Shown here: positions 36,150-43,358 of the stretch, in pieces
How the letters are laid out: every line of letters starts with the position of its first letter
Position numbering within the stretch: the stretch's first letter is position 1
DNA from: CAWBLP01 sp963789495
Lineage (GTDB): Bacteria > Pseudomonadota > Alphaproteobacteria > Acetobacterales > Acetobacteraceae
Length of the DNA: 64,000 nt
Assembly: GCA_963789495.1 (NCBI GenBank)
Contig: CAWBLP010000008.1
Coordinates: 442,659-506,658, forward strand
Direction of reading: 5' to 3'
The notes under the pieces: model-generated
Database searches by the model: none
What the model saw: only the letters and a program-made list of their open reading frames with translations
Told to the model about the DNA's origin: nothing
Program-made: the position numbers and the translations under genes

Positions 36150-36290
36150 ACCCCTGCCAAAGCATGGCTCCTATGGGTTTGCTGCACTGCCACGAAAGCC
36201 GACGGCATGGCATCAAGCCTGAATACGTCTCGACGGACGTATTTACCTCCCTGAACTTGTCCCCGGGGCGCGTCCTCGGGGGCTTTTTCT
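36150..36290 (+). ncRNA. Possible small RNA ending in a strong terminator
   Basis: The 395-base gap after the DoxX-like gene contains a perfect 8-bp hairpin (AATACGTC 36222-36229 with GACGTATT 36236-36243). An unpaired ACCTCCC follows that could pair with ribosome binding sites, then an intrinsic terminator at 36261-36288. This order (hairpin, anti-SD stretch, terminator) is common in alphaproteobacterial sRNAs. The 5' end is not defined; 36150 is a guess. It could instead be the 3' UTR of the DoxX-like gene. Confidence 0.35.
36261..36288 (+). terminator. Intrinsic transcription terminator
   Basis: The stem CCCCGGGG (36261-36268) pairs with CCTCGGGG (36274-36281), with one G-U pair and a five-base loop. 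It is followed by GC and five T residues (36284-36288). This is the clearest intrinsic terminator in the window. It serves the plus strand. Confidence 0.75.
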
Positions 36291-36324
36291 CCGTCCCCTG
36301 CCCGGTTTCCGGACTTACATCCAC

Positions 36325-36392
36325 GCTGGGGCGGCGAGCCGTGTCAGGCACAGGCAGTGCTGGGGCGGCGAGCCGTGTCAGGCACAGGCAGT
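36325..36392. repeat. Perfect 34-bp tandem duplication
   Basis: The 34 bases 36325-36358 (starting GCTGGGGCGGCGAGCC and ending GGCACAGGCAGT) are repeated exactly at 36359-36392. The remaining sequence up to the hibernation-factor stop at 36511 shows no gene. Confidence 0.9.
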
Positions 36393-36510
36393 TCGGCGGC
36401 GGACTTGCATCCGCCCCTCATAGCATGGCGGGCCGGAACCGACGCCCCGGCCACATCGGACCATCCGGTACGGCTGGCGCCACTCGCCTGACCGCCCCGG
36501 GAGGTTCCAA

Positions 36511-36867
36511 CTATTCCGCCACGGCCGCGTGTAGCTTGACGTCGCCGCGCGTGATCCGCGCGTGGTCCTGAAGCTGGCGCCGCGCCGCGTCGAACGAGTT
36601 GCGGATCACCACCGGAAGCTCCTCGTGGGCATGATTGTCCGCCGGGTCGCGCCGCACGACGATCTCCCGGTCGGGAACAGTCATCACGATGCGGACCTGA
36701 TAGAACCGCCCCTGCCGATGACGACGATGCTGCGCCTCCACAACAATGCTGCACGCGATGATATGTTTGAAAACAAGCTCGAGGTCCTCGACCCGATCGC
36801 GAACTTCCGCCTCGACACCGATTGGTGCCTCCATATTGCGGAAGGCGATACGAAGCGGCCCTTGCAT
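36511..36867 (-). CDS. hpf: HPF/RaiA-type ribosome hibernation factor
   Basis: A 118-residue protein of the ribosome-associated inhibitor family, which binds the 30S decoding region and silences ribosomes. Start 36867 has CGGAGG six bases upstream. The fold is recognisable from MQGPLRIAFRNMEAPIGVEA through VEDLELVFKHIIACSIVVEA (about 27-46) and FYQVRIVMTVPDREIVV (about 54-70). The pattern ends with a helix rich in charged residues (HAHEELPVVIRNSFDAARRQL). Length fits the short form. A perfect FNR/FixK box lies upstream at the position expected for activation, which suggests induction at low oxygen. Confidence 0.75.
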   Translation of the reverse strand: MQGPLRIAFRNMEAPIGVEAEVRDRVEDLELVFKHIIACSIVVEAQHRRHRQGRFYQVRIVMTVPDREIVVRRDPADNHAHEELPVVIRNSFDAARRQLQDHARITRGDVKLHAAVAE

Positions 36868-36900
36868 GGTGTGCCTCCGAGATGCGTCGTTAGCCGCCCG

Positions 36901-36942
36901 AGTAGACGCGCCGGATTCGCCGCCAGCGTTGATGTCGATCAA
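36901..36942 (-). promoter_or_regulatory. FNR/FixK box and -10 element ahead of hpf
   Basis: TTGATGTCGATCAA (36929-36942) is a perfect TTGAT-N4-ATCAA palindrome, the consensus of FNR/FixK regulators. On the minus strand TCTACT occupies 36901-36906. If transcription starts at 36894, the palindrome is centred at -41.5 and this hexamer lies at -12 to -7. That is the geometry of class II FNR-activated promoters. The untranslated leader would be about 27 bases. Confidence 0.65.
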
Positions 36943-37113
36943 CTGATACGATATAGGAACTAACCTGCGCCTGGCGCGAAGCTCAGCCAATCGAGGGCCG
37001 GGCGGGCAGATGTGGCAGATTGCGCGGGACAATCCGGCCGATCCGGCGACGCTTGCCGGCCGCGGCACGGGTCGCTTGCCCCTCAGCCCCCCCTCCGCTA
37101 AATCCCCGCTCTG

Positions 37114-37137
37114 CGCCGGCACCCCTGGAGGCCGGCG
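37114..37137 (+). promoter_or_regulatory. Hairpin in the rplY leader
   Basis: CGCCGGC (37114-37120) and GCCGGCG (37131-37137) form a 7-bp stem followed by TTT, 25 bases before the rplY start. It could be an attenuator or a processing hairpin. The T run is too short for a convincing terminator. Confidence 0.35.
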
Positions 37138-37161
37138 TTTGCCATTTGTCAGGAGCGAACC

Positions 37162-37828
37162 ATGGCCAATGTCGTGACGATCGAGGCCGAGGCCCGCGCG
37201 CGAGCCGGTAAGGGGGCGGCGCGTGCAACTCGGCGGTCGGGCAAGGTGCCCGCAGTGATGTATGGGGGACATCAGACCCCGACCCTTATCGCGCTGGACC
37301 CGCGAGATGTGATCCGGGAAGTGCACCGGGCCGGCTGGCAGTCTCGCCTGTACGAAATCAAGACCAACGGCGACGCCACCCGCGCGCTGATCCGCGACAT
37401 CCAATACCACCCGGTCAGCGATGCCCCGCAGCATGTGGATTTCCAGCGCCTTGCCCCGGGCGAGCGCGATCCGCGTCGCGGTGCCGGTGCATTTCGAGAA
37501 CGAGGGCATCAGCCCCGGCCTGAAGCGCGGCGGCGTGCTGAACGTGGTGCGCCATGCGGTCGAGGTTTACTGCGACCCGGACCAGATCCCCGAGCAGTTC
37601 GTCGCCGACCTGGCCGGCCTGGACTTCAACGACAACGTGCGCTGGCACGACCTGAAGGGCACCGAACACGCCCGTCCGGTGATCGACCGCGACTTCGTCG
37701 TCGCCACCGTGGCGCCGCCGACGAAGGTCGCCGAAACCGCCGAACAGGCCGCTGGCGCAACGCCGGCTGCGGCCGCTTCGGCCCGCGCACCCGCCGCTGC
37801 CAGGGCCGCGCCGGCCAAGAAGGGCTGA
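37162..37828 (+). pseudogene. rplY: 50S ribosomal protein L25/Ctc, one apparent frameshift
   Basis: The N-terminal part (37162 to about 37466) reads MANVVTIEAEARARAGKGAA... with the L25 features GKVPAVMYGG and HPVSDAPQHVDFQRL. The rest continues in the next frame to 37828 with IRVAVPVHFENEGISPGLKR and the Ctc-type C-terminal domain, then an alanine-rich tail. Removing one G in GAGCGCGATCC near 37466-37468 restores a single protein of about 221 residues with GERIRVAVPVHF. L25 binds 5S rRNA. The next gene, pth, is its usual neighbour. A sequence error is more likely than a real mutation. Confidence 0.85.
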
Positions 37829-37842
37829 TCGTAGGGGCCGAC

Positions 37843-38423
37843 ATGCTGCTCTGGGTCGGCCTCGGCAATCCGGAGCCGGGGATGGCCCGGAACCGGCACA
37901 ATATCGGCTTCATGGCGCTGGATACGATTGCCATCCGCCACGGGTTCTCCCCGTGGCGGCAGCGCTTCAAGGGGCCTGGTCTGCGACGGCACGCATCGCC
38001 GGCGAGAAGATCATCGCGCTGAAGCCGCAGACCTACATGAATAGCTCCGGCGAGTCGGTGCAGGCCGCTTCGGCGTTCTACAAGCTGCCGCTGGAGGCGA
38101 TCACCGCCTTCCATGACGAACTGGACCTGGTGCCGGGCAAGGTGCGGGTGAAGCGCGGCGGCGGGGCGGCCGGCCATAACGGGCTGCGCAGCATGGATCG
38201 CATGCTGGGCTCGCCGGACTATTGGCGGGTGCGGCTGGGCATCGGCCATCCCGGCGACAAGGCCCGCGTGCTGGGCCACGTGCTGGGCGATTTCGGCGCC
38301 GGCGATCGGGACTGGCTGCTGCCGATGCTGGACGCGGTGGCGGATGCGGCGCCGCTGCTGGCGCAGGGCAAGCCGGAGGATTTCATGACACGCGTCGCAT
38401 TGCTGGTGCAGGGGCCGAACTAG
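37843..38423 (+). pseudogene. pth: Peptidyl-tRNA hydrolase, one apparent frameshift
   Basis: The start MLLWVGLGNPEPGMARNRHN is followed by IGFMALDTIA and FKG in the first frame up to about 37970. The remainder is in another frame (GAWSATARIAGEKIIALKPQ, TYMNSSGESV, FHDELDLVPGKVRVK, GGGAAGHNGLRSM, GIGHPGDKARVLGHVL). Adding one G to the run of four at 37969-37972 joins them. Catalytic His in RHN, Asn in MN and Asp in HDELDL are present. Pth recycles peptidyl-tRNA and is essential, so a real knockout is implausible. It lies 14 bases after rplY, and ychF starts directly at its stop. Confidence 0.87.
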
Positions 38424-39521
38424 ATGGGTTTCAACTGCGGCATCGTCGGCCTGCCCAATGTCGGCAAATCGACGCTGTTCAACGCGCTGACCGCGACCGC
38501 CGCGGCGCAGGCGGCGAATTATCCGTTCTGCACCATCGAGCCGAATGTCGGCCGCGTCGCGGTGCCCGATCCCAGGCTGGAGGTGCTGTCGGCCATCGGC
38601 AAGTCGGCGAAGATCATCCCCACATCGCTCGAATTCGTCGACATCGCCGGCCTGGTGCGCGGGGCGAGCAAGGGCGAAGGGTCTCGGCAACCAGTTCCTC
38701 GCCAATATCCGCGAAGTGGATGCGATCATCCACGTGCTGCGCTGCTTCGAGGATCCCGACATCACCCATGTCGAAGGCTCCGATCGACCCGCTGCGCGAC
38801 ATCGAGGTCGTCGAGACCGAGCTGATGCTGGCCGATCTGGAAAGCCTGGAGAAGCGACTGACCGCGGCGCAGAAGAAGGCCCGCGGCGGCGACAAGGAGC
38901 AGCGTTGCCGCGGTCGCGCTGATGGAGCCGCTGGTCGCCGCGCTGCAGGACGGACGCCCCGCCCGCACCGCCATCCCGGCCGGACAGGAGGAAGCGGTGC
39001 GGCGGCTGCAGCTGCTGACCTCCAAGCCGGTACTGTATGTCTGCAATGTCGAGGAAGCGTCGGCCGCCACCGGCAACGCGTTTTCCGCAAGCGTCGAGGC
39101 GCGGGCTCGGACCGAAGGGGCGCGTGCGGTGATCGTGTCCGCCGCCATCGAGGCGGAGGTCGCCCAGCTGCCTGAGGCGGATCGCGCCGAATTCCTGGAA
39201 GGGCTGGGGCTACACGACAGCGGCCTCGATCGGGTGATCCGCGCCGGCTACGACCTGCTGGGCCTGCTGACCTATTTCACCGTCGGCCCGAAGGAGACCC
39301 GCGCCTGGACCATCGTGCGCGGCACCAGGGCGCCGCAGGCCGCGGCGGTGATCCACAAGGATTTCGAACGCGGCTTCATTGCCTGCGAGACCATCGCCTA
39401 CGACGATTTCGTTGCGTGCAAGGGCGAGCAGGGCGCGAAGGAAGCCGGCAGGATGCGGGTGGAAGGCAAGGACTACGTCGTGAAGGACGGCGACGTTCTG
39501 CTGTTCCGCTTTAACGTGTAA
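38424..39521 (+). pseudogene. ychF: Ribosome-binding ATPase YchF, three apparent frameshifts
   Basis: The first frame (38424 to about 38688) has GIVGLPNVGKSTLFNALT, TIEPNVGRV and FVDIAGLVRGASKGEG. The second (about 38690-38780) has LGNQFLANIREVDAIIHVLR and CFEDPDITHVEG. The third (about 38783-38903) has IDPLRDIEVVETELMLADLE. The fourth (to 39521) has AVALMEPL, the TGS-like end and FERGFIACETIAYDDFV. Each junction is cured by deleting one base (T near 38688, C near 38780, T near 38903), giving about 364 residues, the normal YchF/OLA1 length. Three single-base insertions in one conserved gene point to sequence errors. Confidence 0.87.
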
Positions 39522-39569
39522 CGCGCACCGGGTGGCGCGATCGCTTCCGGCTTGATCCGCTGCTAGTGC

Positions 39570-39623
<54 letters not shown>

Positions 39624-39644
39624 AACCGTAATCCAGTCCATAGC

Positions 39645-39751
39645 TGTCCAACCGCGGCGCCCACAACCTACTGATATCCTACGTAAGGCTGCCGCTGTGT
39701 TTATGCTTGGCCAACCGTGTCCAACGGCATATATTGGACACAGGTTGGACA
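39645..39751. promoter_or_regulatory. Left-end TGTCCAAC sites, probable integrase arm sites
   Basis: The octamer TGTCCAAC or its complement occurs at 39645-39652, 39718-39725, 39734-39740 (TTGGACA) and 39744-39751 (GTTGGACA). The same words occur at the right end (60344-60350 and 60369-60376). Clusters of one short word at both ends of an integrative element, beside the core repeat, are what arm-type binding sites of tyrosine recombinases look like. Confidence 0.5.
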
Positions 39752-39832
39752 GTCTGGTGCCGCCGTAACCTTCGGGGATCGCTGAATTCGGGTTCCAGAA
39801 TGCCAGGGCGGCAACTGGTGGGGTAGGCAGCG

Positions 39833-41125
39833 ATGGCGCGGACGGTACGGGACGCGAAGCTTGAGACTCGGACCGCAAGAGCGGTCCTGAAGCCGGCCGG
39901 CAAGCCCTATTACCGGGCAATCGATGAAGGGCTGCACATCGGCTATCGGAAGGGCCAAAATGGCGGCAAATGGGTGCTGCGGCGCTATGCCGGGGATCAG
40001 AAATACGTCGTGGAGACGATCGCCACCGCTGACGATACGCTGGACCCAGACGGCGCGATAGTCCTGTCCTTCGCCCAGGCGCAGGCTGAAGCTCGCCGGC
40101 GTTTCACAGAGGCCAAGCGTGTCGCTGCTGGACTGCCGGCTCAGGCAGGCCCGTACAAGGTGCGGGACGCCATCAACGACTATTTGGCGTGGCTGGAGAA
40201 CAATCGCAAATCGGCTCGCGACGCCCGCTGGCGGGCCGAGGGGCTGATCATCCCGGAGCTAGGCGACAAGGTGGCGGCAAAGCTGACGACCGCTGAGGTG
40301 CGCGATTGGCGAGACAAGATGGCGAATCAGGCGCCGCGGTTGCGAACCAAGAAGGGCAAGCTGCAACAGTTCAGAACGGTGGATGACGATGATCCCGAGG
40401 AACCCGCCCGTCGTCGGCGCGCGACCACCAACCGCACCCTCACGATCTTGAAGGCCGCGCTGAACCATGCCTGGCGAGAGCGGAAGATCCCCACTGATGA
40501 GGCTTGGCGTCGCATCACTGCGTTCAAAGAGGCCGATGCCGCCCGTGCACGATATCTGACCTTGGTTGAATGCGCCCGCCTGGTGAACGCCGCCTCCGCT
40601 GACTTTCGCATGCTGGTCCAGGCCGCGCTGCAAACCGGATGCAGATTTGGGGAATTGGCCGCGCTCACGGCCGCCGATTTCAACCTCGATAGCGGGACGC
40701 TGCACATCAGGGTCAGCAAGAGCGGAAAAGGCCGGCACGTGGTGCTTACCGACGAGGGCATTTCCCTGTTCCGCACCCTGGGGGCTGGACGAGCGTCGAA
40801 CGACCGGCTGCTTCTAAAGGCCGACGGAGGGCGGTGGCTTAAGTCCCATCAGACCAGGCCCATGAAGGAGGCGTGCAAGAACGCCCGGATTGACCCGCCA
40901 GCCAACTTCCATGTGCTACGGCACACGTGGGCGTCGCACAGCGTCATGTCTGGGATGCCTATCATGGTAGTGGCCAAGAACCTTGGCCATTCCGACACGA
41001 GGATGGTGGAAAAGCACTACGGACATTTGGCACCGGATTTTGTGGCGAAAGCCGTACGCCTACATGCGCCTCGGTTTGGCATCTCGTCAGAGGGCGACGT
41101 GATATCACTTGGGGGGCGACGGTGA
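39833..41125 (+). CDS. int: Tyrosine recombinase / integrase
   Basis: A 430-residue phage-type integrase. The N-terminal part (about 1-105) is the arm-binding region, and residues about 110-215 are the core-binding SAM-like domain (VRDAINDYLAWLENNRKSA). The catalytic domain carries Arg in QTGCRFGELAAL (about 268), Lys in VSKSGKGRHV, HxxR in HVLRHTWAS, His in GHSDT and the nucleophile in EKHYGHL. It would catalyse integration into and excision from tRNA-Glu. It sits at the end away from the intact tRNA. Its stop overlaps the start of the next gene (GTGA). Confidence 0.95.
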   Translation: MARTVRDAKLETRTARAVLKPAGKPYYRAIDEGLHIGYRKGQNGGKWVLRRYAGDQKYVVETIATADDTLDPDGAIVLSFAQAQAEARRRFTEAKRVAAGLPAQAGPYKVRDAINDYLAWLENNRKSARDARWRAEGLIIPELGDKVAAKLTTAEVRDWRDKMANQAPRLRTKKGKLQQFRTVDDDDPEEPARRRRATTNRTLTILKAALNHAWRERKIPTDEAWRRITAFKEADAARARYLTLVECARLVNAASADFRMLVQAALQTGCRFGELAALTAADFNLDSGTLHIRVSKSGKGRHVVLTDEGISLFRTLGAGRASNDRLLLKADGGRWLKSHQTRPMKEACKNARIDPPANFHVLRHTWASHSVMSGMPIMVVAKNLGHSDTRMVEKHYGHLAPDFVAKAVRLHAPRFGISSEGDVISLGGRR

Positions 41126-41667
41126 CCCGTCCGGTCAAAAAGCCACCTCTATGCGCCACAACTCCACTGACGGTTGATGAGGTGAAAACCCTGTGGCGGG
41201 CTGCTTGTAATGAGGATGCGCCGGAGCGGGCGGCAGCCGAAATCACTGAGTTCGCCAACGGCATGATTCGTCAACGTCCTGATGCCACCGCGGTTCGGAA
41301 GCGGATTGCTGCCGGCGCAGCGGTTAGAGTCCTCACCACATGGTGCATGAATAATAGAACTGGCAACGAGTACGGACGCGGAAGTTATGAGATCGAAGGG
41401 TTGGAAAGCGCGCTTGGTCAGGCCAGGCGTCTGTTTCCCAGCCCAACCGGGTCTCCCATTTGGCAATACGAAGCCCGTGAGATCTGGGACCGTGCGGCAT
41501 CGGAATTGAGCGCTGCCGGGCGAGTGGGGGGCACCAGTCAGAAATCAGCTGCGGTACGATTTACAGGATTAACCCTTCGAAGAATGGGGTTCGCCAGCGC
41601 GTCGGACGGCGCGGTCGCAAAGCAGATCACAGCCTATAGTCGCCTCATGACCGGCCGCGCCGGGTGA
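41122..41667 (+). CDS. Unknown protein coupled to integrase
   Basis: A 181-residue soluble protein starting at GTG 41122, overlapping the integrase stop by four bases, with a run of G serving as ribosome binding site. It is helix-rich and basic (TVDEVKTLWRAACNEDAPER, ITEFANGMIRQRPDATAVRK, VLTTWCMNNRTGNEYGRGSY). I recognise no domain. The coupling suggests a role in integration control, but this is only positional. Confidence 0.6.
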   Translation: MTRPVKKPPLCATTPLTVDEVKTLWRAACNEDAPERAAAEITEFANGMIRQRPDATAVRKRIAAGAAVRVLTTWCMNNRTGNEYGRGSYEIEGLESALGQARRLFPSPTGSPIWQYEAREIWDRAASELSAAGRVGGTSQKSAAVRFTGLTLRRMGFASASDGAVAKQITAYSRLMTGRAG

Positions 41668-41752
41668 CAAACTCACCGGTGCATTCCGCACCCGTGCGAT
41701 TGCAGAATGGAACACATAAGTTCGTCTCGTCCAACGGTGACAAGAGGCGAAC

Positions 41753-41947
41753 ATGCTCGGCGAAAAGGACGCATATAGCGTCGATGAGTTTGCGGCCCGA
41801 CACGATATCAGCCGGGCGTATCTCTATCTATTATGGAAGCGTGGTCAGGGGCCGCGCTTTATGCAGGTCGGCGCGCGACGTCTGATCTCCAGGGAAGCGG
41901 CTGCTGACTGGAGGCAGGCTCTCGAACAGAACCCCAAGGCCGCCTGA
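41753..41947 (+). CDS. AlpA/excisionase-like DNA-binding protein
   Basis: A 64-residue protein with AGAGG upstream of ATG 41753. YSVDEFAARHDISRAYLYLLW (about 8-28) is a winged-helix MerR/AlpA-type helix-turn-helix, and GPRFMQVGARRLISREAAADW forms the wing and last helix. Such proteins are excisionases or activators of element excision. It is transcribed at the head of the replication module. Confidence 0.75.
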   Translation: MLGEKDAYSVDEFAARHDISRAYLYLLWKRGQGPRFMQVGARRLISREAAADWRQALEQNPKAA

Positions 41948-41948
41948 C

Positions 41949-42179
41949 ATGAGTAACCCCCGCGCTACCAGCGTGGGGCCGGCAGTCACGGGGGCTGATG
42001 TCGCGCTGGGCGGCGGAGACATCGGACTTATAGACCGGCCGGCTCGCGCCGCACAACATGACATGCGCAACGCCGCCGTCCTCGATCGGCAGGCAGATCT
42101 GCTGCTGTCGATCGGACGGTTCTCCCAGGCCGAACGCCTCGCGCACGAGGCCGCAGCGATTCGGGATGTGGCGATATGA
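41949..42179 (+). CDS. Unknown 76-residue protein
   Basis: It begins one base after the stop of the excisionase-like gene. The second half is helical and TPR-like (NAAVLDRQADLLLSIGRFSQ, then AERLAHEAAAIRDV). Its stop overlaps the next start as ATGA, which places it in the compact early operon 41753-44620. No function recognised. Confidence 0.55.
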   Translation: MSNPRATSVGPAVTGADVALGGGDIGLIDRPARAAQHDMRNAAVLDRQADLLLSIGRFSQAERLAHEAAAIRDVAI

Positions 42180-42358
42180 AGCCTCCCTATCGCGCACGAG
42201 TGCCGAAGGGCCGCGCTCTGACGGTCGCCAATCTGATCAAGCGAATGGTGGCGGAGACGGGACGGGAGCCCTCGGATACAGAACTTGCAGCAATGCTCGC
42301 CACATCTGCGGCGCACATCGCGCGGGTCCGGGCAAAGCTCAATGCGGATAGCGCATGA
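42176..42358 (+). CDS. Unknown 60-residue basic protein
   Basis: A small basic protein, MKPPYRARVPKGRALTVANL..., with a helical middle (IKRMVAETGREPSDTELAAM) and ending in AHIARVRAKLNADSA. This has the look of a small DNA-binding helical protein. It overlaps both neighbours (ATGA at 42176 and ATGATG at 42355). No family recognised. Confidence 0.55.
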   Translation: MKPPYRARVPKGRALTVANLIKRMVAETGREPSDTELAAMLATSAAHIARVRAKLNADSA

Positions 42359-42546
42359 TGGCGCATCCGGACATCGGCGGCTTGGTCCGCTGCCTATCTC
42401 ACCCCGTGAGGCGCGGATGGCTGGATGCGGATTTGGCCGAGGCCGTGGTGTTGTCGCAGGCTCTCCGGTTTGCAGTCGATGTGGACGCGGCAATTGCCGC
42501 CGCGGCTGAGGCGCAAGCAGCACTACGCCGGGCGGTGGCCGCGTGA
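42355..42546 (+). CDS. Unknown 63-residue protein
   Basis: It starts inside the preceding stop region (42355) and ends overlapping the GTG of the prim-pol gene at 42543. It is composed of a short HPDIGGLVRCLSHPVRRGW segment and an alanine-rich helix (VDVDAAIAAAAEAQAALRRA). Its reality rests mainly on its position in a chain of overlapping genes. Confidence 0.5.
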   Translation: MMAHPDIGGLVRCLSHPVRRGWLDADLAEAVVLSQALRFAVDVDAAIAAAAEAQAALRRAVAA

Positions 42547-43358
42547 AGCTGCACCCCGATATCGAACGCGTTGCACTGCTGGGATGGCATCTCTACCCGG
42601 CCAGCGCACGCAGCCGCGCAGGGTGCATCAAAGGTGGTGCCGAGGCAGCGACTTGTGACCTCGACCAGCTTGAGCGATGGGCGCGCGAATTTGGTGACTG
42701 CAATTGGCGGGTGGTGTTTGGGCCATCGGGATTGTGGGGGCTGGACTGCGACGTGCCTCCCGGCCACGCCCATGATGGTATTGCCGGCCTGGCTGCGCTG
42801 GCCGAGGTGCATGGCCCCTTGCCGCCTCGGCCGCAGCTCCGTTCTGGTGGTGGTGGCCTGGCACTGTTCTTCCGGCACGATGGCGAGCGCATCATCGGTG
42901 ACAGCGGCAAGCCGGCACCCGGCATCGATCCCCGCCGCGGACGACAGTCACAGACGTTGCCGCCGTCCCGTCACCACCGGACACGCGCGCCGTATCGCTG
43001 GCTGGTGGCACCTTGGGAGATATCCCCGCCAGCAGCGCCGGCGTGGCTGTTGCGGCTGGTGGAGCCGCCGCCGGTGCCCGCCAGGCCGAGCCCGCGGCCT
43101 CTGGTGGAGCGCGGCCGACCCTACGCCGTAGCGGCGCTTCGGCGGGCCGTAGAGCAGGTAGCTGCGGCACCCGCCGGAACGCGCAACAGCACGCTGAACA
43201 CCGCCGCGTGGAGCGTTTCCCGGTTCATATCGTCGGGCCAACTGCAGCCCTCCGAGATTGCCGAGGCTCTGGCGCACGCCGGACGGGTTGCGGGGTTGGA
43301 CCGGATGGAGGTCCAGCGCACGTTGGCGAGCGCGCTCGCCTCGGGGGCGCGCCGATGA
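42543..43358 (+). CDS. Prim-pol-like replication protein
   Basis: A 271-residue protein whose N-terminal 170 residues resemble the bifunctional primase/polymerase domain found in phages and plasmids. GWHLYPASARSRAGCIKGGA matches the family start. WRVVFGPSGLWGLDCDVP (about 55-72) carries the first Asp pair, and LRSGGGGLALFFRH (about 100-113) is the typical glycine-rich segment. The C-terminal part is helical. GTG 42543 overlaps the upstream stop, and ATGA at 43355 couples it to the ATPase gene. It should prime or initiate replication of the element. Confidence 0.72.
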   Translation: MKLHPDIERVALLGWHLYPASARSRAGCIKGGAEAATCDLDQLERWAREFGDCNWRVVFGPSGLWGLDCDVPPGHAHDGIAGLAALAEVHGPLPPRPQLRSGGGGLALFFRHDGERIIGDSGKPAPGIDPRRGRQSQTLPPSRHHRTRAPYRWLVAPWEISPPAAPAWLLRLVEPPPVPARPSPRPLVERGRPYAVAALRRAVEQVAAAPAGTRNSTLNTAAWSVSRFISSGQLQPSEIAEALAHAGRVAGLDRMEVQRTLASALASGARR

